From NCBI GenBank assembly GCA_034231615.1, contig CM067309.1, forward strand, positions 26,001,661 through 26,065,660: 64,000 bases of DNA. Direction: 5' to 3'. Position numbers and translations under genes: made by a program. The notes beneath the pieces are model-generated. The model did no database searches, was not told the DNA's origin, and saw only the letters and a list, made by a program, of their open reading frames with translations. Positions 10,876-20,769 of this stretch are shown here, piece after piece. Every line of letters starts with the position of its first letter. The first letter of the stretch is position 1. This DNA comes from Meghimatium bilineatum (taxonomy: Eukaryota > Mollusca > Gastropoda > Stylommatophora > Philomycidae).

Positions 10876-13130
10876 TTGGACGTGTTCACTATGTGATTAT
10901 TTAGGGAAAACCATGTTATCGATGCCTTTGATGGATTAACAAAAGCTCCAGAATTACTGCACCATTCTCCTATGCGATCAAGCTCCCTCTGCAAATTTCT
11001 GGCAATTCTTTCTCTATCTCTGCCCTGCCTATATACCAAGATGTCATCAGCATAAGACATGGTTCTCCCTGGTCCTGCAATCTGATCTTGTAATTTGGAC
11101 TGTATACACATTGAATAGTACTGGGGACAGAGGTGACCCTTTTGATAGTCCTGGGTTTATGACTGTTGGTGGCGAAGACCAACTCCCACACCTAAGAACA
11201 TACTGTCTCTGATAAAGAGCAGAGACAATCCACCTGACAACAAATGGACTTACTTGGAGTTGCATCATTATGGTTATCAAGAAATCCAAGGGCACTCTGT
11301 TATAAGCATCCTCCAGGTCTATTGCAGCAGCGCACGTCTCCATTCGTTCGTCAAAACCTTCGAAAACGTCCTTCGCGAACACGGCAACATTGTGCCAAGT
11401 CTGCTTACCTGGACGATAGCCTCCCAATGTTGATGGTAGTCTATTATTCTTTTCTAGATGTAGGGACAATTTCCACGCCACAATCTTTTCTAACAACTTG
11501 CCGATCGTATTCTGCATGGTTATGAGCCTGAAACCATGTATCTTAGCATGAATCTTGCCAGGCTTGGGTAGTGGGATCAAGTAACTATGCAACCAGTCTT
11601 GCTCTACTGTGCCGTTCGCTAGGCTCTTGTTGAACACCATTGCCAGCTCCTTAAGGTCTTCGTCTGACCTGCCTTTGAGATCATCGTACCTAATGCCGTC
11701 AGGTCCTGGCGCAGAGTTTCTTGATCTTTTCAGTACGGCTGTAATATCTTCAAGAGTAATTACATTATCGTTTTCCAATGCTTGCTCCTTGCACATGTCT
11801 GTGACTGTTTTCATGATTTTATCGTATTTCCCTAAATTCCTCTGACCAATTTGTGCATTGTAATGAGTCAGCAGTGCTGCACCCTTATTCTCATCTGTCT
11901 TCTGCCATACCAAGTCTGTGCTTTGAAAATTGGGGATTGTTATACGCTTCCTTGGGTCTTTCATTGATTTATGCAGGCGCCAGAACAGTTTTAATGACTT
12001 TTCTTTTGCAATCTCATGACAAAAGTCTTCCCATTTTTTTTCCTTAGCAGCTTTAGCAATATCTTTAAATTCTTGAACCCTGTCGTCTTTGGTCTGTTTT
12101 AATTGCACAACAAGATCTGGCAGTGCGGTCACTTTTTTCTTGCTTTCTGCAACTGCGCTACGTTTACTCTTCCATGCACATTGGACTTCATCATTCCACC
12201 GGGGGGGGGGGGATTGATTCCACATTTGTGACTTGGTGGCGTGTGTCCTACGTTTTTACTTCCTAATTCTGTTTATGATGGACGACCTATTACGATCATA
12301 CTGGAATGACTTAACTCTAGCTCTCTGTTTACTTTTTCCTTTGTCACCAACAAGACACATGGCAAATGGTCACTGCCGTGATGCCCCAGCACATCCCATC
12401 TACATTTCGGTGCGATATCAGCTGTCACAAGACCCAAGTCGATTGCACTGTAGTCATCGCCATCCCTAGCAGCAAACCGTGTCATGCGCCCGTCGTTTAT
12501 GCATACTAAATTCATATCAGTCAAGGCCTCCTCAAGATCTCTTCCCTGTTGATTAGAGGTAGTATATCCCAAGAGCTTCCTTTTGCATTAAAATCCCCAC
12601 AGAAGATGACGTCTCTTTCTTCCTTTACTATATCACCTAAAGATTTCCATCCCTGCACGTTCAGGCTGATGTTGCACGCATACACGTTGAAGAGCACGAA
12701 AAGGAGATGTGCGGTTTATACCCTGATAGCTTGCAGCTGAATATCACCACTATCCCATTCAAACATATCTATCTCGACAGCGTCAATGCCTTCTCGTACA
12801 AGAATTACTTGCCCCAGGTGTCGCCTATTGTAGAAATGAAAACCGGTGACTTGGAGACGATTTCGTATTCCCAAGCGCGATTCATGTAGGGCTATGATAT
12901 CTGCGCTGTAGATTAATCTATCCAGATCTGGGAGTCTTTTTTCTACACTTGCGACATTCCAGAATAAAACACATAGCGATTTTAACGACATACGCTCGAC
13001 CTTCGATCTGTAGTGCCTCGCTCCAGCGTGTCGACATTGCCGTTTGGCCCCGCCCCGTTTATGACGTTTTCGTTTGCCGGCCATTTGTGTATACTAGGCC
13101 TTGTAATTACGTGGAATAACGGCTACACTC
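10876..13130 (-). pseudogene. LINE ORF2, endonuclease and reverse transcriptase part
   Basis: The frame begins near 13084 with MAGKRKRHKRGG, then an apurinic-type endonuclease: FWNVASVEKRLPDLDRLIYS, ADIIALHESRL and, after a break, WDVLGHHGSDHLPCVLLV carrying the SDH catalytic motif. The long RT frame (12225-11047) includes NSAPGPDGIRYDDLKG, AAIDLEDAYNRVPLDFL (motif A region), LSKGSPLSPVLFNVY (motif B) and, after a frameshift, MSYADDILVYRQG with the YADD catalytic site. At least two frame breaks plus stops in the EN middle (12716-12573) disable it. These enzymes nick target DNA and copy the element's RNA into it. Overall order EN-RT is preserved on the minus strand. Confidence 0.9.
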
Positions 13131-13267
13131 ATGAAAATTTCAGCTCTGATGCACGTACTCCGTTGCACCGGCGAAGATCTTGATGAGTGGACTCCCTTGC
13201 CAAAATAACTAACACACATCCTAGACGAAATAATGAATTAAACCATCGTTCAAGTGATGTTGGCGGT

Positions 13268-14620
13268 GTCACACAGATTTTCATCGGTTACCTTGAGAGG
13301 GGATGTCCTCGAGAGAACCAGCACAATGAAGTATTTGGGGGTCATGTTGTACCGAAGTCTGAGTTTCAAAGATCATGTTGACCACATAACTGTAAAGGCT
13401 TATAAAGGTCTTGCGGCGATGAAAATTATGGCTGCTGCTCAATGTGAACAGAGACTGCTATTTCTGCTGTATCAGCAGATTGGTGGTGGCAGTGGTAGAG
13501 TACGCACTGGCAATTCTGACACTGAGTCAGACTCAAACAGAAAGATTGGATAGAATCCAGAATGAGGCAATGCGAATAATTTTGGGGTGTACGAAAGATA
13601 CGTCGGCTCGGACTATGCGATACCTACTTGATTGCCCAACTGCGGAAAAAAGAATACAAATGTGCAGAGCGCGGGACTACCTAAATATCACCGCCTATAA
13701 AGAGCGGAACATCCGCCTACATCCAGAAATTATCAAAGTGAAAGGCAGTCGACTAAAGAGAGGAAAATCGTGGATGGGGCGCGCAGAGGACGTTATACAG
13801 AGCGTGTGCAGATTGGAGGATGTACTACCTGGTGCCGAATGTAGTCTGGCGCCCTCGGATTATCCAACAGCCTTTGAAGGATTAATAACACTCAATAGAG
13901 TGTGCAGGGAATGGTGTCCGACAGTGGTCGAGTCAGAGGTGCTCGCTCTGATTAGTGAGAATTCCAGGGAAGTGATATAATTATATTTACCAATGGATCG
14001 GTTGAGAGACACATCAGGAGTTCCTGGGCTTTCACGGCTCAAAAGTGGGGGTAGACTATCAGAGAGGAAAGTGGTGCATTCGCTCAGACGACAAGCAGCA
14101 TGACAATGGAGATTCTGGCAGTAACCAAAGCTTTGCAATGGGTCTACTCACAGACTGTCTGCGAGCATACCTGTATACTCAGTGACTCCATGAACATGAT
14201 TGTGAAAGTTCAGGCGGGGTACGTTCAAGAACAGTGGCTGGATGCAGTGAATAATTCCTGTGTGCGTACAGTGACTTTTATTTTTGTGCCGGGACACGCG
14301 GGAGTCCTGGGTAATGATAGAGCAGATAGGTTGGCCGTCCACGCTGCTACTACGGCTGTTGGTGGAGCGATGGATCGGGCAGACATTTTGAATGCCCTAC
14401 GGGAAAACGCACGAACACATGACTGTACGAATGTCGATGACTCTTGTTCCATGATTAGAATAAAGGAGCTTCGTTTGAAATGTGGTGTCGCTAGAAAGGA
14501 GAGTTTTCGTGGGCAAGAAAGAATGATGGTCAGTCAACGTGTAATGGCGACTACACTCAAGGAAAGATCTGAGCACCTACGGACTTATCCAGAGTGCAAT
14601 GACGATGATCCAACGACTAA
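13268..14620 (+). pseudogene. LINE ORF2, RT thumb and RNase H part
   Basis: It resumes the RT at LERTSTMKYLGVMLYRSLSF, passes through YALAILTLSQTQTERLDRIQ and NEAMRIILGCTKDTSARTMR, then reaches an RNase H domain. That domain reads IIFTNGSVERH, TTSSMTMEILAVTKALQWV, CILSDSMNMIVK and FVPGHAGVLGNDRADRLA. The RNase H acidic set is D-E-D-D. Here the first Asp (TDGS) is Asn (TNGS), while the Glu and the two later Asp are present. A stop lies near 14050. The 3' end reads 'gactaac', and the same 3' terminus is seen in the copy at 59853. Confidence 0.9.
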
Positions 14621-14635
14621 CTACTATGCAGTGTT

Positions 14636-15115
14636 GTGTTATTTGTTTTTTATAGTGCAAAGTGTTGTGTATTTGATTTTCATAGTACAAAGTGTTGTGT
14701 CATTAGATTTTCATATTGCAGTGTTGTGTCATTAGATTTTCATAGTGCAAATTGTTGTGTCACTTTCAATAGTGCATAGTACAAAATGTTGTGTCATTAG
14801 ATGAATAGTGGATAGTGCAAAGTGTTTTGTCATTAGAATTTCATATGCAGTGCTGTGTCATTAGATTAATAGTGGATAGTACAAAATGTTGTGTCATTAG
14901 ATTAATAGTGGATAGTGCAAAGTGTGTCATTAGATGAATAGTGGATAGTGCAAAGTGTGTCATTAGATGAATAGTGGATAGTGCAAAGTGTTGTGTCATT
15001 AGATGAATAGTGGATAGTGCAAAGTGTTGTGTCATTAGATTAATAGTGGATAGTGCAAAGTGTTGTGTCATTAGATATTCCTATTGCAGTGTTGTGTCAT
15101 TATTAGTGGAGTGAA
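14636..15115. repeat. ~30-bp minisatellite, right half of a split array
   Basis: This continues the array of 10275-10864 with units such as 'gatagtgcaaagtgttgtgtcattagatgaatagtg'. The right part is more homogeneous (14880-15075) than the left, which suggests recent local expansion. Confidence 0.92.
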
Positions 15116-15464
15116 AACCTTTAAATGGGCCCATGGACTGCTGGATCAGCAACCAACCAATATTTAAAAAAAAGTATATTCAAAATGGGCATTCCGAATA
15201 TGCATGAGTCATTGTTTTCTGTGTCAATTCTGCTATTAGTTGTAAACAATTCCAACTTTAATCACTTTTTGTTGATAGTGTTATAGGAGTGTTAGTGTTG
15301 TCACTTTCTGTTGACAGCATTATATGCGTATTTGTTTTTCTAATGAAGTATGCACTGTCTCTTTCTAATGTTGGTGAGCAGCTATCTTTTGTAATTAGCT
15401 TACAAGATATCTTTATTCGATTTTTTAATCTGTCCATAGTTTTCTTAACATTCTTCAATAAATA

Positions 15465-15920
15465 ATTCATTCAGTCCAATCCCAGTTGTCATGCCTACAT
15501 TTCTCACTTTTTAAGAATTCAGCGTAGATCCATATTTTTATTAGTAATTTCTATCAGTGTGTTCCTAGTTACACAATGGACGCCGTAATTGGGCTCCTAT
15601 CGATAATATCATTAACTTTGCAATGAGTGTTTCCAGAAGTAAAGACGAACACGGGGGAAAAGCTATGATGTTTACCTACTACGCTGCAGTACGGACATGA
15701 CTGTTAACAAGTATATTTAACTCGTGGGTTAAAAATAAACACCGGGTTAGCGTTTAGTTTTTAACACCAGGGAAATAATCAGAAATATAAATAAAACGTA
15801 CTGTGTTGTCTCCCTTTTTGTGGTTTTTCCATTTTTGGGAATATTCACATCACTGTCCATTTCACGTCAAAGGTGTTCCATTTAAAATGTAGGCCAGACA
15901 ACTGGGATTGGACCATATAT
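15465..15920. mobile_element. 456-bp MITE with inverted ends, inside an RTE remnant
   Basis: The ends are agtccaatcccagttgtc (15473) and the inverted gacaactgggattggacc (to 15914), extending imperfectly to about 40 bp. The flanks ttcttcaataaata (15451-15464) and ttcttctataaata (15921-15934) match at 13 of 14 positions and read as a target duplication. There is no coding frame inside. The superfamily is unknown; a 14-bp duplication is long for the common cut-and-paste families. Confidence 0.72.
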
Positions 15921-16065
15921 TCTTCTATAAATAAAACCACATCTCTGCCGTCTCTATATAATTTTTCATTATGCTGTTAATTGTCGAAGATTCACTTCCA
16001 TACACCAGAATTGGTTCTATATAAATTCTAAATACAGTCTTTCTCAATATAGAAAATAACTACAG
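15921..16065 (-). mobile_element. RTE-like LINE fragment interrupted by the MITE
   Basis: The minus strand reads KTVFRIYIEPILVYGSESST then INSIMKNYIETAEMWFY, matching the Y-G-S-E-S-W-T and A-E-M-W-F-x-R-R-M-L-R region of the copy at 8225-8690. Left of the MITE the sequence near 15430-15464 continues as R-M-L-R-x-x-W-T-D. The fragment is heavily decayed. Confidence 0.65.
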
Positions 16066-16084
16066 TCAAAAAATGTTGAGTCGC

Positions 16085-16203
16085 GACATGTTGAATAGGA
16101 TTGAATGCTACCAACTTAAATGATGATAGCATTTCATTTAGACTTTGAGAACCTCTGCGAGGGTCCCCTAAGTGGTTTCCAGACCCCAGATTAAGAACCA
16201 CTG
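16085..16203 (-). mobile_element. Possible hAT-like terminal fragment
   Basis: On the minus strand the sequence begins cagtggttcttaatctgggg and continues 'tctggaaaccacttagggg', a start typical of non-autonomous hAT (Charlie-like) elements. I could not find the opposite end or an 8-bp duplication. Low confidence. Confidence 0.35.
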
Positions 16204-16534
16204 ACCTAGTGCAGTCTAGTAGAAAAATGAAGTCACTTTTCACATCATTCAGTTACATGATAATACAGTGTCAGGTCATTATTTTTCTGTGGCCTTGGCA
16301 CACTAAGTGGGATGTAGTTAGCATCTTGCTGCTCACCTTGACACTTTTAGACTTGTTATCGTACTCATGTCCTGAAACCGGATCAGTCTTAGAGTCATTT
16401 CTTGGAGTGAATTATTCCAGTTCAACTGGGAATGGAACCATCAGTCACATAGGAATGAAGACAGAGTTCTAACCATTTGGCTATTACTTCTTCCTTAGTG
16501 TAAATTGATTTTCATTATGTTCTTTACTGCCAAG

Positions 16535-16670
16535 TATCAGTCATTGGCGCAAATAAAATGGAGACACTATGCATCTCAATACTCTGGACTACATCCTGCT
16601 GGAAATCTAGTAGGAAAATTGCCCTGTTACATGAGAGATCCAGCAGGAGTTTGAAAATGAATTCTTTGTT
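16535..16670 (+). mobile_element. SINE-like family A, 3' portion
   Basis: The sequence 'ttggcgcaaataaaatggaga' through 'tggactacatcctgctggaa', 'agagatccagcaggagttt' is shared with 46195-46345, 51205-51345 and the 3' half of 39374-39643. No coding content. Confidence 0.75.
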
Positions 16671-16879
16671 TATTTGTTACGGGATTAAAACCTCTTGCTG
16701 GGGCACATTTCTTTCAACCCAATACCGAAGTCTATGTTGGTTATATCGATCCATGTTCAATTTGATCTTATTGTGATCTTGTGGTTTGCAACATATTTGA
16801 TTTATTGTGCATGCACTTATTGCTGAAGGACTTCCGTTGTGCCAGTCGTCTTCTTGGTGAGAGTTCCTCTGATCAAATG

Positions 16880-17165
16880 CTGTTGTCGTGTCTGGAGAAG
16901 AGTAAGTCCTAAGAAGTACTGGTAGCAGATGTGGTAGTCCTAAGAAGGACTAAAGGAAGTCTTGTGTTCTTGAAGCCCCGAGAAGGGCTGGTAGTCCTTA
17001 GAAGAACTAAAAGGAGTCTTGCTGTTGCCTAGTTGCCTTGAAGCCATGAAAAGGGCTGGTGGATGTCTTGAGATTGATCTGAAAAGGAAATAGAGGGGAT
17101 AGAGTTAGTCATGAGAAGGACTTTTGGAAGTCCTAACAAGGACTAGCAGAAGGAAACTCAGAAAG
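16880..17165. repeat. Irregular repeat of AGTCCT...AGGACT words
   Basis: Many copies of the small palindrome agtcctaagaaggact are separated by 'tggtag', 'ggagtcttg' and similar. They could form short hairpins. It is not a regular array. Confidence 0.55.
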
Positions 17166-17389
17166 GTTACAGTAGGACCTGAAAAGATCTGTTGCCTTTG
17201 CTGAGCAAGAATGGAGATATACCATTATATCTAAGAAAAGAAAGTAGAGAAGTGCTGACAAGACAATAAACAAAAACAAGACAGCTATCACAATGAAACA
17301 AACATTATAACAACCCAATTACTTGTACCTGTTGGTGATGTATGTCAGCTTATTTAACTTATATTAAAAATCGTATTTATCAATCTCTC

Positions 17390-17985
17390 TATTGTCATTT
17401 CAACTTGTGCCGTTAGGCGTCATTTTAGGAAGTCGGACTTGTCTGTCTTTGGCCATTTGGGTTGCATTGGCCATGGTCAGCCTGTGTTTCTTTGACTGTC
17501 TTCACACATCGAATTCTTGGTCTTTCTCGTGCTTATCAACCCAATCTTCTGCTGTTGTATGTACGACTGGTTCAGTTTTCATGAAGTAGACAAACCATCT
17601 GGTTTGCTGTCTCTTCATGTAATCTTTACCTGAGATGGTCTGTATATTTTTCGTGATTTTATTTCTCCATCGGTCTCTTCTGGTGACATTTATAGCTTTC
17701 CTCATTTCATACAATGTGATATTTTTTCACTAGTGTCTTTTGTCAAGGGCCATTTTTGACATTGGAAACATGGAGTTGGTATAACAATACTCTCTATATC
17801 GAGTTTACCATCCCTGTAAAGACACTTCCTAAATATTTGAACTCTGATACCTGCTTTAGCTTTGTACCCAATGACAGGCTAAACTTCATAGTCTCTGTTT
17901 TAGGTGTGTTTAGTTTCATGTTGTATTATTCATAGGTTGTATGAAGCAATTGTATATGTTGCTGTAAGTTCATCTTCAGATTTGT
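17390..17985 (-). mobile_element. LINE RT C-terminal fragment, decayed
   Basis: The minus strand carries GYKAKAGIRVQIF..YRDGKLDIE (the Y-L-G-S..R-D-G-K-x-D-x-E region), MRKAINVTRRDRWRNKI, then GKDYMKRQQTRWFVYFMKTE and DKHEKDQEFDV, finishing LTMANATQMAKDRQVRLP. This order matches the thumb and C-terminus of a non-LTR RT. Several frameshifts are present. It is a different lineage from the RTE copies; clade not assigned. Confidence 0.6.
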
Positions 17986-17994
17986 ATATTAAAC

Positions 17995-18090
17995 TTCTGC
18001 AAAAAACAGATCATTCAGTCTGCAAATAACAGATCATTCAGTCTGCAAAAAACAGATCATTCAGTCTACAAATAACAGATCATTCATGAG
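17995..18090. repeat. 23-bp tandem repeat, 4 copies
   Basis: Four near-identical copies of aacagatcattcagtctgca. Confidence 0.9.
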
Positions 18091-18288
18091 CTGCGTTCTT
18101 CATTTTTTCTCTGCAGTGGTTGATTTGTTTCTTGGATCTGCTGTTTCAGTTACCTGTCCATGTATGTTGATAAGCTGCTGAATTAATTTTAGTCTATCTC
18201 GTGACACATCGATTTATCTCGTAACAAGCATTTTATTTATCGTACATGGGATTTTATTATATTGGTAGTAATCTATTAGATTCAGTGC

Positions 18289-18425
18289 CATAGATTTCAC
18301 CAACATAGATTTCACCAATATAGATTTCACCAACATAGATTTCACCAACATAGATTTCATCAATATAGATTTCACCAACATAGATTCCACCAACATAGAT
18401 TCCACCAACATAGATTCCACCAATC
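18289..18425. repeat. 15-bp tandem repeat, CATAGATTTCACCAA orientation
   Basis: Nine 15-bp units, catagattYcaccaa. The array at 19025-19985 has the reverse complement of the same unit, with an RTE fragment between the two. Confidence 0.95.
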
Positions 18426-19012
18426 AAGACCCAAAATTAATATTGAGAATTTCAATTTAGAAGAAGCCACACATTTTGATGATTTAGGAACTAATATAAA
18501 CAATGCATGTGACTGCGCAGTTGAGAATACAAGAACAACAATGACACTGTCAAAATTAAAATAGCTAAAGAAACTATGGCAGGGTACTAACATAAGAACT
18601 AAGTTGTGTTTACTACAAACAGGTGTATTTCCTGTGTCGACATATGGATATGAAGCATGGACACTAAATAAAACAGTGGCCAAGAGAATAACATAATTTG
18701 AATTCAAGTGCTATAGAAGAGTTCTGAGAATACCATGGACAGCAGTTGTTCAGAAAAATTAACGTCTAGGAAGGCTGGTTTCTGAACACCATATTAAAGA
18801 AAAAGCTAGTTTTTTTCTGGTAATATTAAGGGACATGACGGCATGGGGAGAGTGTTACTGGAGGGGATGATAGAAGGCAACAGGGGCAAAGACACTGTTG
18901 GACAAAAGACATCCAAGAATTTATGTGCATGTCACTGAGTGAAGTGGGACAACTTTCTCAAGCCCGCGGAGATCCATAGGGAAAACTATGTTCTGGCAAG
19001 AATATATCATCA
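18426..19012 (+). mobile_element. RTE-type LINE 3' fragment between inverted minisatellites
   Basis: The plus strand reads RPKINIENFNLEEATHFDDL, NNACDCAVENTRTTMTLSKL, FPVSTYGYEAWTLNKTVAKR and IPWTA, ending near 'atatatcatcag'. It belongs to the same family as 3847-4460 and 27005-27960 and is broken by frameshifts. Its ends abut the two oppositely oriented 15-bp arrays. Confidence 0.82.
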
Positions 19013-19024
19013 GATGGCAAATCT

Positions 19025-19985
19025 ATTAGGTCTAATCTATGTTGGTGGAATCTGTGTGGTGGAATCTATGTTGGTGGAATCTGTGTGGTGAAATCTGTGT
19101 TGGTGGAATCTATGTGGTGGAATCTGTGTTGATGGAATCTGTGTTGGCAGAATCTGTGTTGGTGGAATCTATGTGGTAGAATCTGTTGGAGAAATCTATG
19201 TGGTGAAATCTATGTGGTGGAATATGTGTTGGTGGAATCTATGTGCTGGAATCTTTTGGTGGAATCTATGTGCTGGAATCTTTTGGTGGAATCTATGTGA
19301 TGGAACCTGTGTTGGTGGAATCTATGTTGGTGGATTCTATGTTAGTGGAATATATGAAGTGGAATCTATGTTGGTGAAATCTATGTGGTGAAATCTATGT
19401 TGGTGGAATCTATGTTGGTGGAATCTATGTTGGTGGATTCTATGGTAGTGGAATAAATGGGGTGGAATCTATGTTGGTGGAATCTATGTGGTGAAATCTA
19501 TGTTGATGGATTCTATGTTAGTGGAATATATGTGGTGGAATCTATGTGGTGGATTCTATGTTAGTGGAATATATGGGGTGGAATCTATGTTGTGGAATCT
19601 ATGTTGGTGGAATATATGGGGTGAAATCTATGTTGATGGATTCTATGTTAGTGGAATATATCAGGTGGCATCTATGTTGGTGGAATATATGTAGTGGAAT
19701 CTATGTTGGTGGAATCTATGTTGATGAATTCTATGTTAGTGGAATATATGTAGTGGAATCTATGTTGATGGATTCTATGTTAGTGAAATATATTGGGTTG
19801 AATCTATGTTGGTGGAATATATGTGGTGGAATCTATATTGATGGATTCTATGTTAGTGGAATATATGGGGTGGAATCTGTGTTGGTGGAATCTATGTTTG
19901 TGGAATCTATGTTGCAGGATTCTATGTTAGTGAAATATATTGGGTGGAATCTATGTTGGTGGAATCTATGTTGGTGGATTCATTT
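19025..19985. repeat. 15-bp tandem repeat, TTGGTGGAATCTATG orientation
   Basis: About 60 variable units of 15 bp (ttggtggaatctatg, with variants ggtagtggaatatatgt and similar). Because 15 is a multiple of 3, the array stays open in several frames (e.g. repeated VESMLVE), which is not evidence of a gene. A higher-order pattern of about four units (...GFYVSGIY...) recurs. Confidence 0.95.
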
Positions 19986-20060
19986 TTCCAGGTGGTTGTG
20001 TAAAGTTTCATTTTCCCAGGTGGTTGTGTAAAGTTTCATTTTTCCAGGTAGTTGTGTAAA
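19986..20060. repeat. ~30-bp tandem repeat, 3 copies
   Basis: Three copies of 'tttccaggtggttgtgtaaa' plus gtttcatt. Confidence 0.85.
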
Positions 20061-20128
20061 GATGGCAGTGTTATTGTGTAGCAGTAAATTCTTAGAGATC
20101 TTGTATATTCTCTTCTTCTCATTGAAAG

Positions 20129-20720
20129 TTTAACATGTCTGCACAGCAAGTCCAGTTTAACATGTCTGCACAGCAAGTCCAGTTTAACATGTCTGCACAG
20201 CAAGTCCAGTTTAACATGTCTGCACAGCAAGTCCAGTTTAACATGTCTGCACAGCAAGTCCAGTTTAACATGTCTGCACAGCAAGTCCAGTTTAACATGT
20301 CTACACAGCAAGTCCAGTTTAACATGTCTGCACAGCAAGTCCAGTTTAACATGTCTGCACAGCAAGTCCAGTTTAAAATGTTGAAAGTTTAACATCTCTG
20401 CACAGCAAGTCCAGTTTAACATTTTGAAAGTTTAACATGTCTGCACAGCAAGTCCAGTTTAACATGTCTGCACAGCAAGTCCAGTTTAACATGTCTGCAC
20501 AGCAAGTCCAGTTTAACATGTTGAAAGTTTAACATGTCTGCACAGCAAGTCCAGTTTAACATGTCTGCACAGCAAGTCCAGTTTAACATGTCTGCACAGC
20601 AAGTCCAGTTTAACATGTCTGCACAGCAAGTCCAGTTTAACATGTCTGCACAGCAAGTCCAGTTTAACATGTCTGCACAGCAAGTCCAGTTTAACATGTC
20701 TGCACAGCAAGTCCAGTTTT
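20129..20720. repeat. 27-bp tandem repeat, ~21 copies
   Basis: A highly uniform unit, aacatgtctgcacagcaagt plus ccagttt, broken by spacers 'gttgaaagtttaacat' at three places. Reading frames stay open on both strands because 27 is divisible by 3 (e.g. MSAQQVQFN repeats). There is no start context, splice site or neighbour to support a protein. Confidence 0.97.
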
Positions 20721-20769
20721 CTTAATAAATACTGCTATTTTTTAAAGCTCCTAATTGCTCCCTAATATC

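Larger units (their letters stand above)
10876..14624. mobile_element. RNase H-bearing LINE (I/Nimb-like) with 5' inversion, inserted in a minisatellite
   Basis: An ORF2 is split into two oppositely oriented halves. EN and most of RT are on the minus strand (13084 down to 10876); the rest of RT plus RNase H are on the plus strand (about 13268-14620). The minus half ends at WFSLNNHIVNTSK and the plus half resumes at VTLRGDVLERTSTMKYLG. In the second copy (59853-62109) those two pieces are directly joined. The unit is flanked by tatgcagtgtt at 10865-10875 and 14625-14635. The layout (inverted 5' part, then sense 3' part, then 3' end) is that of a twin-primed insertion. Placement in the I superfamily rests on the EN-RT-RNase H order and is inference. 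Confidence 0.85.

Noticed and set aside
19173..20031. 161-codon frame rich in Gly, Tyr, Met, Trp resembling a structural protein
   Set aside because: It is the 15-bp TTGGTGGAATCTATG array; open in multiple frames.
20036..20725. Open frames of MSAQQVQFN or LDLLCRHVK repeats on both strands
   Set aside because: Generated by the 27-bp repeat (a multiple of 3). Both strands and several frames are open at once, which argues against a protein.
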